Assembly: GCA_034670405.1 (NCBI GenBank)
Contig: JAXDDX010000119.1
Coordinates: forward strand, 1,059,501-1,123,500
DNA from: Hoplostethus atlanticus
Taxonomy: Eukaryota; Chordata; Actinopteri; Trachichthyiformes; Trachichthyidae
Length of the DNA: 64,000 nt
Reading direction: 5' to 3'
The position numbers and the translations under genes were made by a program. Below, one piece after another: positions 21,533-36,500 of this stretch. Under the pieces are notes generated by a model. The model did not search any database. It was not told the origin of the DNA and saw nothing but the letters and a program-made list of their open reading frames with translations. Each line of letters opens with the position of its first letter. Positions within the stretch are counted from its first letter, which is position 1.

Positions 21533-21668
21533 GGGTCTTCTAAGGGGGGGTGGGGAATAATAAATTGATGCTTTCATGAAAATATAATTGATTTATGTTT
21601 ATAATGGTGGTTGTTTACCTTATGAAGCTCACCTACTGGAGGTCATAGTTCACCCTCCTTTGTATTTA
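21533..21668 (+). repeat. Dispersed repeat pair, copy B
   Basis: Partner of 17834-17960 (see there). It shares the order of motifs and ends with caccctcctttgtattta. Confidence 0.6.
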
Positions 21669-22671
21669 CCACTATGTTGCTTCTGCTCGCTCACTTCTCT
21701 CTCTGACACCCATACTGGTCTGATCACATAGTACTTTAGCGGTGCAATGAGTGAGATCCCTGAGTAAAAGGCAAAGTATGGGGATCAAGTATAGATCTAA
21801 GGAATATTTCAAGTCAAGGAGGTAGGTCTGAGGGCAGATCACCATGTTGTTCAATCCAACTCTGTGTGGGCCTGAACTCAGAGGAGCTGTCCTTTCAGCA
21901 CCACAACACTGCAGCTGACTGAGCTGCTGTGTGTTCCTGTAGTGGTTATTAATAAAAATAACCTATCTTCCTGACCAGGTCCAGATCTTAGTTGGGCATC
22001 ATTTAAAAAAAAAAAAAACATTATGTAAGTGGCCCTATAACACATCAAACTATAGTATGTTATACTGGGTTTTATGTTCTGCTCCAGCTTGGTGACGCAC
22101 CTGCAAAGTGCAAGGTGGATGATACCGTGCTGCAGGTGCACCAAAGGAAATATTATACATTGTTTTTAACAGTCACCTACATGCAGTCAGATGCATGACT
22201 GATGTGCAGTCAAGCAGTCACGTCAATATTAAAAGCAGCACAGAAGCCACGTGTTGGGTCTAGAAATGCTGAGTGAATAGTGAAAGCTTCATGTGCCATT
22301 TGAAATTACGATGAAAACTATTCTCTTTCTGTTTAGGTTTAAGATATTTTAAATTGCAGCCTAGTCTGTGAGGTGGTGTGAACCCTGGATTCACAAAGGT
22401 AACACCTCCTTTTGACCACTGTAAAGCATGCCGAGTGAGTAGGGCCGCAACATGTTGCCTGACAACTTTGTCTGAGGTCGCCAGCATTGTATACAGGCCT
22501 GTTTCTGACTGTTTGTGCCTGGTCTAAACGTTATTGTTTTACCATAGATAATTACATTTGCTCCCTCACAATTACTGCTCCAAAGACATAGTTTTATAGC
22601 CGCGAAAATTGTAAGTGACCTTATAAAATAGCCACGCGTAATCCCGTTGCGCAATTACAATTTCAAAGAGA

Positions 22672-27423
<4,752 letters not shown>

Positions 27424-27904
27424 GGAACAAATGCTCTGGAGGCAAAATAATCTCATTGGTTGAGTGAAACCTTAGTGGGCGGAGCCAAAGATCCACATTT
27501 TCAGAGGGTTAGCTAATTGGCATACTTTAAAAGCAAAGAAGGAACTAAAGGCAATGACTAAAGAAGTCATTGCCTTTATATTTTTATTTTGACCAAGAGT
27601 TCCTTCTTTGCCAATTAGCTAACTTGCCCTCTGAAAATCTGGATCTTTGACTCCGCCCACTAAGGTTTCACTCAACCAATGAGATTATTCCTATATTTTT
27701 AGGCTAACTAACTAGATAGATAAGCTTTTCAGTTTGCAGCAAGGGCGCTAGGCTTCATAATATTAGCTACCTCCTCTCTTACCTTTTGCCTTTTTTGCTG
27801 GGCTTTAGTCTAACATTACTTAGCCAGAAAATCTGTGGTTCTTTGGCTCCGCCCCCTGAGGTTTAACTCAACCAATGAGATTATTTCTGCCTCCGAGAAA
27901 TGTT
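27424..27904. mobile_element. Compound fold-back MITE
   Basis: Arm 27446-27546 (aataatctcattggttgag ... aaggaact) is repeated inverted at 27598-27689. The loop between them contains its own perfect palindrome, aaggcaatgac/gtcattgcctt. A second inverted copy of the outer arm lies at about 27830-27904 and extends through gcctccgagaaatgttt, which pairs with aacaaatgctctggaggc at 27427. The element is thus a large hairpin with a repeated right arm. It has no coding capacity. The superfamily is unknown to me. Confidence 0.75.
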
Positions 27905-28805
27905 TGCAGAGCTAAAACTCCAATCTGCCAGATGCAAACTTTAATGTAAGGAATTTTAGATATAAAATGCAGTTTCATGTGTTCATTTTAGGTTTATGTG
28001 GCACTTACCAGCGTGCGTGCCGTGCCAGGTAGCTTATTAATTGTTCTAAGTCAGAAGGTCACAGTGGGTGAGTAAACATGCAGCGGATGAGTATTCCAGT
28101 GCACTTGTCTAGTTGTTGTTTTTCTGCATTGCTAGTGGCGTGAGAGCGAAGGAGCAATGCAGGTGTCAATTGGCAGTTCCCTTTTTTTCACCAGACGCCT
28201 CGACTCCGCCCTCAACCCCGGCAGATCATTTACATATCAAGGTTGCAGAGATATATGAATGGACGTGACTTACCTCTCAATGCTGAAAGAGACGAGATAG
28301 AAATTTAATTGAACTCCGGCTTCTTGGAGATTCATTTGCATGAGTTTTTTTCATGCTGTTCCAGCGCTGTCGCAAATTGTTCTGTCTTCACCAGCGCTAC
28401 TACTTCTTGTCCTCAAAATGAATGGCTAACGTTTTCTCTCTAACAATGATAAGGGAAGATGGGTTGCCTGTGGGAAATGCATTAGTACAGATTGATGTAT
28501 GATTGTTCGGCTGATTATGATCAGAATTACAGGTATGCTGCAAGCTAATGAAGGGTTGTGGGTAATAATAGTGTCAATTTTTTTTTCACATGAAACCTCT
28601 TTTGAACTCGGCCTAGCAGTTTTGAAAGTACACATGAAAATGCATCTAGTTAGTTTGTTCTGGGTGATATAAGTTCTTTTAAAATGGTAATGGTGTAAAA
28701 AAATTAAAATCTAACAAAAACTTAAATTGTAGGTGAACATTTTTCATGCGGTGTTGTATTTCCACTGGTGAACCTGTTGCCCTGCAGTTGTCAGATCCTA
28801 AGAAC

Positions 28806-29085
28806 TTATTGAAGCTGCACTAGGCAACGAGAAAGTCTTTAAACTGCGTGCAACATGCTCGTGTTGAGCAATCCGGCCGGTCTGTGATGCTTTATACCAA
28901 AGGGATGAGAGAGGCAAATCTAACGTTGGTGAGTCCAGCCTCACTCACGGCGTTGGATATCGTTTGTATTTCACACTTAATTTTCTCGATTAGTCACTTC
29001 TTGTGGGTGTACAAGTGTCCCTACCCCACACATCTTATATTGCATCCCCACTTTGTGATTTAGGCCAATAAGATCGATGCTTTAA
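28806..29085 (+). mobile_element. TTAA-type MITE, copy 2 (degraded ends)
   Basis: Starts gaagctgcactaggcaa. It shares ttataccaaaggga(t/c)gagagaggcaaa, ggtgagtccagc and ccccactttgtgatttaggc with the reverse complement of copy 1. It appears shortened in the middle. Right-end TTAA at 29082-29085; the left TTAA is mutated. Confidence 0.6.
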
Positions 29086-29814
29086 CAATATCCAAGAGAG
29101 AAAAAAAAAATTGCATTCGAAAAGTGAGTTGGATTGGGGGGAGTTGAAACAAGCACGTCCAAGGGATGGAGAGCAGTGGGTTTTAGGTATTTTACAGCAC
29201 AAGCTGTCCAAAGGAAGGACGTTTGGTCTTATCAGACACTCCAGGCCGACGCTGCATCTTGACCTTATTCTTCTCTCGGCCCATGCTGACAATAGCCTGG
29301 GGTCCACAATCACACATCAATACCTCTAGAAGTGAGATAATTCAGTTTTATTGCTGCATGCAGAAGTATACCCGCTTAGAGATGCTGTTAATGTTAAGCG
29401 CCGGATCATTTCTCTCAAGCCTGTGAACACAATCTATTTATAGATCAACTCACTAGTTTTCTCCTCCTCGGTGTGAAAAATAAACACACACATTTAACAC
29501 ATGGAAGGCATGAATTGTTTGTATGCATTACTAATGAACTGCCTGTTTATTTGCTGATGTATTACTCACCATAATATGTAAGCTGACAAATGACTTAGTG
29601 GAAAGCTTTTTGCCACTGGGAAACCACTAGATTCAGCATTAGAGAAAATGATACCCTTGTGTATTCCTGGAGATTAAAAGATGCTCCACATCTCACGATT
29701 TCATAATGTTTTGGAGGAACAGAGAGTGACATAAAAAGCAAGCATCAGCCTTTCTTGCATACACATACATCTGGTATGTAGTTGTTAGATTTTATATCCA
29801 AGGTAAAAATTTAC

Positions 29815-30095
29815 ATTCTGAAAACCACTGGAGAGAAGTGGGCTTGTGACTGGAAGGTCGCGGTTCAAATCCTGATGCCGGCTGGGAAAATGTGGGTGGG
29901 TAAAGTGAATGCGTAATGTGCTCCCATCACTAAAACAATTGCTGTCGAGGTAGCCTTGAACAAGGCACTTGACGCCATATTGCTCCAGTGGAGCTGCCAC
30001 ATGAATGTGTTTAACTGAACGTGAAGCAGGGCATCGCTAGGAAAGAGAATGATGCTCTGTTGCCTTTCCCTGGTTAAATAAAGGTTATTGAACAA
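29815..30095 (+). mobile_element. tRNA-derived SINE
   Basis: The head contains a Pol III box B (GGTTCAAATCC at about 29862). A central block, ccttgaacaaggcacttgacgcc, resembles the conserved middle of V-SINE-type elements of fish. The tail is tggttaaataaaggtt. Box A is degraded. The exact ends are approximate. It is non-coding and depends on a LINE for movement. Confidence 0.7.
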
Positions 30096-30307
30096 GACCT
30101 GTGTCACTATATTTACATCTGTATATATCACTGCGTGATTTTACCGTCCCAGTAATTTGACACTTTATTTCTTCATCTCCACAAATGGACAGGATCTCTC
30201 AGAATCTTTCCAATTCTCTGTTGTTTATTTTATTTGTTCGTTGTTGAAACGGTCCTTGAATATAATGCGCCTCTGATCTTAACCAATGAGGTTTCCTTCC
30301 ATTGCGT

Positions 30308-30525
30308 TAATGCGTACACTAAAACTAAGAGACGTGATCGTTACATTGTGGTGGATCAATTTATTTTTTCATGAACCTCATCTGAGTCACTCCTCAAACG
30401 GCACCAGTCATTGCTATTCTTCATTTGTTTGTTTTAGTTCCGTTTTGGGTCTAGGCCAAACCCCCATCGCTACCCTCCCCTGCTCCATGTGTTGTTGAGA
30501 TTTGGGAGGTGTGCGTGTAGATGTT
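30308..30525 (+). mobile_element. Partial MITE, same family as 41366-41899
   Basis: Shares gagacgtg(a/c)tcgttac, ttttagttccgttttg, ggccaaaccccc and gttgttgagatttgggaggtgtgcgt in the same order with 41545-41795. Terminal parts are missing or diverged. Confidence 0.6.
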
Positions 30526-30774
30526 AACGCCAGGCCTGAGTTCTTTAGTGATGAGGAGGCAGAACATGATCGTAGAGTAAAGATGGTTCAATTGCAAATG
30601 AACACATTACGTACTTCAACGAATAGTGAGAGCATTAATAATATATTGAACGGAGGTTGCTTCATTTTTAACATTTATTTACTCAAATTATATGACACAC
30701 ACACACATTGATAATGTCAAGTTCAGTAGTCCTTCGGCGTGGTTGCACAGAGACCAAGAAGAATGTAAAGCGTC

Positions 30775-31155
30775 GATGGAGAAATAGTAATACCTTTATT
30801 CAGTTGTGTACGGTCATGTTTCCAGTGTTCCTATGGAGCTGCTCTCTGAAGGCTCTAGAGTGATAGTTTTCTTTTCTTCAGCATTACTTATTTGAAATTC
30901 ACAGTAACAAACAGCACTGTAACTCAAAAAGCAAGTAGAATTGGTGTTACACTGGTGATGGACAGCAACAAAGCAATCAGAGTAGTGCTTTTTAAGACTT
31001 AGTATCTCCTTGTACTCTACTGTGCACATGCTTGAAGTTACATAAATAACCTTTTACAAAGTGGATATTTACATGTGATTGGATTCATAAGGCTAATGTA
31101 TTTACAGACAACCTGTTTGCTTCATTCAGACCCAGGCTGTTGACCCTGGAGGCTT
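30775..31155 (-). other. trappc9: trappc9 3' UTR
   Basis: Minus-strand sequence from the stop codon to just past the first AATAAA (30795-30800, minus), about 355 bp after the stop. No repeat is seen in it. Confidence 0.65.
30795..30800 (-). terminator. trappc9: trappc9 poly(A) signal AATAAA
   Basis: First canonical AATAAA downstream of the trappc9 stop codon on the minus strand. Confidence 0.65.
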
Positions 31156-31335
31156 CTAGGCCCCGGCCTGCAGCGGGACGTCCAGGGCCTTGATGTGGAC
31201 GCTGGGCAGACCGAACCACGCCAAGGGCAACTCTCTTCCGGCGCTGTCGTCCTGGAACTTGATATTCAGGTAGAAATCTCCCGTGTAGAGGAAGAGCAGG
31301 GCACCGACACACACAGAGCTTTCTTTAGGTTTAAC
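31156..31335 (-). CDS. trappc9: trappc9 last coding exon (TRAPPII subunit 9 / NIBP, C-terminus)
   Basis: 60 codons including the TAG stop at 31156-31158. The acceptor CAG lies at 31336-31338 and the exon begins in phase 0 with a Val codon, which matches the phase of the exon at 33350. The encoded end has [17 protein letters not shown] and [13 protein letters not shown], matching the C-terminus of vertebrate TRAPPC9. The protein is a large subunit of the TRAPPII tethering complex, which acts on Rab GTPases at the Golgi, and is also called NIBP for its link to NF-kB signalling. The reading frame differs from the longest open frame here: an ATG-less exon read from the acceptor is the correct one. 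kcnk9 lies about 7.7 kb downstream in the same orientation. Confidence 0.92.
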   Translation of the reverse strand, partial: VKPKESSVCVGALLFLYTGDFYLNIKFQDDSAGRELPLAWFGLPSVHIKALDVPLQAGA

Positions 31336-31385
31336 CTGTCAACAGTGAACAGAACATTGAGAATCATTAGACCTACCGCCTTCGA

Positions 31386-31830
31386 ACTGTCTCATAATGA
31401 ACTAGTCACGCTGTCAGCCAATGTGAAGCCAGCTGCCAGAAATTTAGGAGTACATTTGATGAAAGAGACTGGTGCAGTCTTGCTTCCTCCAGTTGAGAAG
31501 AATTTCCAAAATCAAGCTGTTTGTTTTATCACTTAGCAATTTGAAGGAAGTCATTCATGCTTTTGTCTCCTCAGGTATACGCTGCTGTAACTCTTTATTT
31601 TGGCATCAACTCAAAAAAAAAAAAGTCTTTCACATCTCCACCTTGTTCAAAATGCAGCAGTGAGGATTGGTACAAACAGACAAAATCACATCACGCCAGT
31701 TTTGGCATCTCTTCACAGTTACCTGTTAGATTTAGAATTGACTGTAAGATGTTATAGTCTGCTTTATGTACCTTTGACCCCCAGGCTTAAGACTAAAGGT
31801 GACTGGGCTTTTGCCATCTTCTACTACAGC
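31386..31830 (+). mobile_element. L2-type LINE fragment (end of reverse transcriptase ORF and 3' end)
   Basis: Three frames together give the conserved C-terminal segment of L2/CR1-group reverse transcriptases: NELVTLSANVKPAARNLGV, then KEVIHAFVSSGI..CNSLF, then LVQNAAVRIGTNRQNHITPVLASL and LPVRFRIDCKML. Frame changes at about 31540 and 31680 and an A10 run show it is dead. The upstream part of the element is missing, as is usual for 5'-truncated LINE copies. It starts within 60 bp of the trappc9 acceptor. Confidence 0.75.
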
Positions 31831-32067
31831 ATTAGGCACATGGGAAAAAAAACAAGGTACAGTAAGGGAAGATGTTTTTCAAAAATTACTATAAAGAGCA
31901 GTAATGTAAAACACTAAAGCAGAAAAAAAAATATCTAAGACCAAATTTATATTAAATCTAGGGTGCCTAAGACTTTTAGCAACAACCTAGCAAGCATCCA
32001 GTACAACCACCTTTAAACCAGCTAGGGCACTTTAGCAGACACATAGAAACACCCTAGTGCACATGTA

Positions 32068-33197
32068 CAGTTGTGGACAAGTTTACATACACTTGTAAAG
32101 AACCTGTATATCATGGCAGTCTTGAGTTTCCAGTGATGGAATGATTGGAGCACATACTACTTTGTCACAAAAAACAGTCATGAATTTATTAGGTCTTCTG
32201 GAAATATGAGCAAATCTGCTGGGTCAAAACTATACATACAGCAACTTGAATTATCAGTTTTGGTGATGTAGAAAGTTGTGGCATGGCCTCTTAACTTCTT
32301 GTGAGTGATTACGATACGGAAAGTCACTTGGTGCCATTTCAAAGCAGCTACAGGTCCCAAAATCAACTGTGCAAACAATTGTTTGTAAGTATAAAGTGCA
32401 TGGCACAGTTGTGTCACTGCCACGATCAGGAAGAAAACGCGAGCTATCACCTGCTGCTGAGAGACTGCCATGCAAGAAGGAAGCCCTTGCTCCAGAAGCG
32501 GCACCTTAAGGCTCAACTGCTGAGCTGCTGCTGATCACATGGACAAAGAAAAGGCCTTCTGGAGGAAAGTTCTGTGGTCAGATGAAACAAAAATTGAGCT
32601 ATTTGGCCACAATGACCAGAAATATGTTTGGAGGAGAGAAGGTGAGGCCTTTAACCCCAAGAACACCATACCTACCATCAAGCATGGTGGTGGTAGTATT
32701 ATGCTCTGCTGCCAGTGGAACTGATAAATGGAATAATGAAGAAGGATTACCTCCAAATTCTTCAGGAAAACCTAAAATCCTCAGCCAGGAGGTTGGGTCT
32801 TCCAACAGGACAATGTCCCCAGACACATCAAAAGTGGTAAAGGAATGGCTACATCAGTCATCTAGAATTAAGGTTTTAGAACAGCCTTCCCAAAGTCCTG
32901 ACTTAAACCCCATCAAGTCCATGTCAGAACGCCAACAAATTTAGGTTGGATGGCTACCAAAAGTACCTAATTGAGGTAAAAATGGCCAAGGGACATTTGA
33001 CCAAATATTAGCATTGCTGTATGTATAGTTTTGGCCCAGCAGATTTGCTCATATTTCTAGAAGACATATAATAAATTCATGAAAGTTTTTTGTGACAAAG
33101 TAGTATTTGCTCCAATCATTCCATCACAGAAAAGTTGTAGAAAGTTGTAGAAATCATTGGAAACGCAAGACTGCCATGATATACTTGTCCACAACTG
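32068..33197 (+). mobile_element. Tc1-like DNA transposon, internally deleted
   Basis: It starts CAGTTGTGGACAAG and ends with the inverse CTTGTCCACAACTG. TA flanks both ends (32066-32067 and 33198-33199). The terminal inverted repeats run about 190 bp with some differences (the cagcagatttgctcatattt part recurs inverted). At 1130 bp it is shorter than the roughly 1.6 kb usual for complete fish Tc1 elements. It sits in the last intron of trappc9, antisense. Confidence 0.93.
32330..32943 (+). pseudogene. Tc1 transposase remnant
   Basis: Pieces of a Tc1/mariner transposase lie in several frames. They include a linker region like VSLPRSGRKRELSPAAER (about 32412-32466) and the catalytic block AFWRKVLWSDETKIELFG with the first Asp (about 32551-32606), followed by KYVWRREGEAF and KHGGGSIML. 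A QQDNVPRH segment carries the second Asp (about 32800-32822). It ends near SPDLNPI, after which the third acidic residue and the C-terminus are missing. The N-terminal DNA-binding domain is mostly absent. No single frame spans it, so no active enzyme can be made. Confidence 0.9.
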
Positions 33198-33343
33198 TAC
33201 ATACTAGAAGTGCTAGCTTTTATTTGATCATTAAAGATCCTCTAACTATGTTTTATTATTATTGCCAAGGTTTTGCTTTATAAAGTCTTTTGAGTCTATT
33301 CCCATTTACTGGGAAGCAACACCAATGTGCCACTCAAGTTCCA

Positions 33344-33349
33344 ACTGAC
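33344..33349 (-). other. trappc9: trappc9 penultimate-exon splice donor
   Basis: GTCAGT on the minus strand after ACG. C at +3 makes it weaker than the consensus. It is chosen because the encoded FYIDT joins in phase 0 with the conserved Val start of the last exon. Confidence 0.75.
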
Positions 33350-33573
33350 CGTGTCAATGTAGAATGTATTGGATCCGATGAAGGTGATGGCATCCTGCAG
33401 ATCGTAGTTCTGGACTCCGTTCTGGTAGTCCTGATAAGGCACCACAGTCAGGGCGAAGGGCCCCACAGTGTTTTTGCTCCGATTGGTCAGTTTTACTTCC
33501 AGGGCTACAGCTTCGCCCACTTTACAGTCGGCGATAACATCACAGTCGCAGGGCTTCCCGTTCACCACCACGT
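33350..33573 (-). CDS. trappc9: trappc9 penultimate coding exon
   Basis: 224 bases, entered in phase 1 after the acceptor CTCTCTAG (33574-33581, minus, with a pyrimidine tract) and left in phase 0. It encodes (D)[17 protein letters not shown], then [28 protein letters not shown] and [13 protein letters not shown]. This is a beta-rich, immunoglobulin-like segment that matches the C-terminal region of vertebrate TRAPPC9, whose [15 protein letters not shown] core is highly conserved. It belongs to the TRAPPII-specific part of the complex. No further upstream exon was recognised up to the end of the window, so the next intron probably exceeds 30 kb. Introns of this gene are very long in mammals too. 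Confidence 0.92.
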
Positions 33574-36500
33574 CTAGAGAGAGGAAAGGGGAGAAGTAAA
33601 GGATTAGTGAGACTAGAGCGACATCAGCAGAGGTGGAGGGGTGGCTTCGTTTGTCTAGCGCTATGTACATAAATGGAACTCAGCAATTTCAGGAAAGGAG
33701 ATTGAATATCGTTAAAACCAACGCTCAGTGCTCGGCTCTCATATACAGTCAGTCACAGGCTTCCCGTTCAGTCTCTACTTCATCATTCATTAAAACACAG
33801 CCTGACCACCAACATCATATTGTGTCTTGTGACAGATCAAGAGGCTTGTTCGCCCTAAAATACACTTTATTGACATTAACAGAGAGTGTGGGTATTAAAC
33901 AAATTCCAAATATGTCCTGTCGATCTCCACATCATGACTGATTCCTGTCAAGAAGGGACAATTGAGTGTCCTTCCCCACCCTCACCACCTTTCTCTTTTC
34001 CCCATGGCTCCCACACAGCCATACCTCTCTGTCCCCTGACACTTCCAGCCAAGAAACATTGAGTGAGTTAATTCAATTGTACTAATGTGTGGCCAGTCAC
34101 TTCTGACGTGGCCCCTATTTGGCTAAGGTGGAGTGGGAGACACAACAATTTGTTTTGAACAACGAGCTCAGTGAACTCCCTTATGCTCCCTGCGGGCTGA
34201 GAATAAGACCGGCTTGAAACATTTAATCACACCACCGAGAATAACCGTGGTGTACACACACACTTGCTAATGCTCGTGGCAGATAAACCCTGCCAGTCAG
34301 AGCCTCTGTGACAGGCTGATGAAAGAGTTGCGTTCAGTGCCGCTGATCTGTTGCATACGGTAAAGGGTGGGGGGGCAGGTGTTGCGACAGACAGTTTACC
34401 CGGAGGGGAGAGAGCCATGGTGGGTGTGGGCGTCCGAGGCCTGCTGTCACAGTCGGTGAGGAGCCCCAGGGAGGCTGGAGCTACAGGAGGGTGACATTCA
34501 ACTCCATGTCTGTAGTAGCAACACACTTGGCACCTGAGACAACCGAGAATACACACTGATGCTCTTGGGAGATCCTTTTTTCTTTACTGAGGAACTTTTG
34601 TTTTATCTGACAAAAAGTAAGCAAAATGTCAGTTTGTTTGATTACATATTTACTAATGGGACCTGAGGCCTTTCCAGCCTTTCAATAATAAGATTCAGCT
34701 ATTGGTTGAACCCTGCTCATCTTTAGGATAGAGTTCCTGAAATTATCACAATACACAAACTGATAGGTACCGTTAATTCATTTGACCGCAATAATAAGTG
34801 TAAATGATATCGGAGAAAAACTCTCAATCACTACACTAGATGACATTTTAATATCAGAACTATGGGCATCAATATATCAATGCACTGTTGTGCAGAAAGT
34901 AGTGCAGCATTATACTTAATTCATGCCCATCCCTAGTTCTAGCAACACTATAGTAGAACTTGTTTAATAACAATAAAATTTAAACTATTAATGCTGTGCT
35001 ATCCTGTGTATTTTTTTTAACATTGTGTGGAGCTACTCTTACTAATTTGGCTCATGTTACACTGTGGTCCACTGAACAGTACTAATCTACATTAATTGGA
35101 AGACCTCTGGGATGGTGCATTTATATAAACACACTTTCATAGCAAGTGGGGCTGAGCCAAGTGCAACACCTTAGCACGTAGTTATATTTAGTGTGTTCAA
35201 AGTCTTGTTGCTAGGAGATGTGCAAATTATAGGTAGCCTACGTTTGCTCTAAAACGGGAAGATAAATTCTTTCACATTAAAAGCGAACAAAAGAGGAAGG
35301 TGAGTGTATTGAGCTGATGAGCCCCCCCCACACAGGCCTCAGTCACACACCCACAGTGTGTTTCCCTCCACTACCCTACTGAACAGTATCAGCACCGAGC
35401 CAAGCGCTCATTAAGCCGACGTACAGGCAAACTCACAGGGGAAGAAGAAGAAGCAGTGGGCAGAGAACTCAGCCTGCTCCAGTGAAGCAACGTTGCGCTT
35501 GTGTTAAAACAATACTTGTGATGCTTTGTAATTATGTCTTGTATGGTATCTCAATAGTTGGTGCACAGAGGAAATGGTGCTGGATCAAGTTTTAGACAAC
35601 CCATCTACATACAGACATTAGCAGCATAAACACCAGTTATAACAAGGGGCTGTGGGGAATAAAATTCAGACACCTCTGTTATCACAAACATGATGAACAC
35701 TTCATAACCATTGAATAAATAATGGACACTGATTTGTGGAGTGGAGAGAGCAAGGTTTCTGATTGGCCTCGCTCCTGTCCGGTCCTTCAGCAAGCATCGC
35801 TGCATCTCCCAAGGGATGACTTAAAAGGACATGACAAATTGGTGCTTCCTAAAAGCATCTGCTGTGTCTCTCCTGTTGTGCAGCGTTGAAGCAGAGGGCT
35901 GTAGTGCCACTGTACCCACGGCATGCTGAGGAAACACACGGGTACCGTCCCTCAGGCTTATGCGGTGGAGAGAGGGCAATGGGCCAGAGTTGATGGGCTG
36001 CATTATTCACAAGGAAAGGAAAACCAGAAGAGTCATTAGAGTCGCGTCATATCAGCCGGCGCTACTTGCTACTGCAGAAGTAAACCAAACAGCAGGATGG
36101 ACGAGAACTGAAAAACTGATCAGTGACGTAACTACAACCATCCATTTAAAATCTGGGGGGAGCGATGACAGCAATGACTGACCTGTATTCAAACGGTACC
36201 ATTATACGGATCATTGACCTGATCTTGAAGATCCACAATATCCTCAGCAGTTGTTGTCTGAAACAACATAACACGTGATGACTGTAATCTAGTTCATCAC
36301 TATTCAACATTACCACTGATTGGGTTGATCTGAGCCCAAAGACAGATCTAACAGAAGACGTGATTCAAGGTGTCTAGATGTAGAGGTGAATGTGACGGGA
36401 AATGTTGCACCGGCACTCTTTTGTTTTCTTTTCATTGTTCGTGATCAGGCAGTCAATAAAAGTTGAAGCATCTCTGCATTTCTTTTCAAATGTTTGCTTG

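Larger units (their letters stand above)
31336..33349 (-). other. trappc9: Last intron of trappc9
   Basis: 2014 bp between donor GTCAGT (33344-33349) and acceptor CAG (31336-31338). More than three quarters of it is an L2 LINE fragment and a Tc1 element, both on the plus strand, antisense to the gene. Confidence 0.85.

Noticed and set aside
31085-31312. Open frame of 75 codons over the trappc9 last exon
   Set aside because: Wrong frame. The exon read from its acceptor in phase 0 gives the conserved trappc9 C-terminus.
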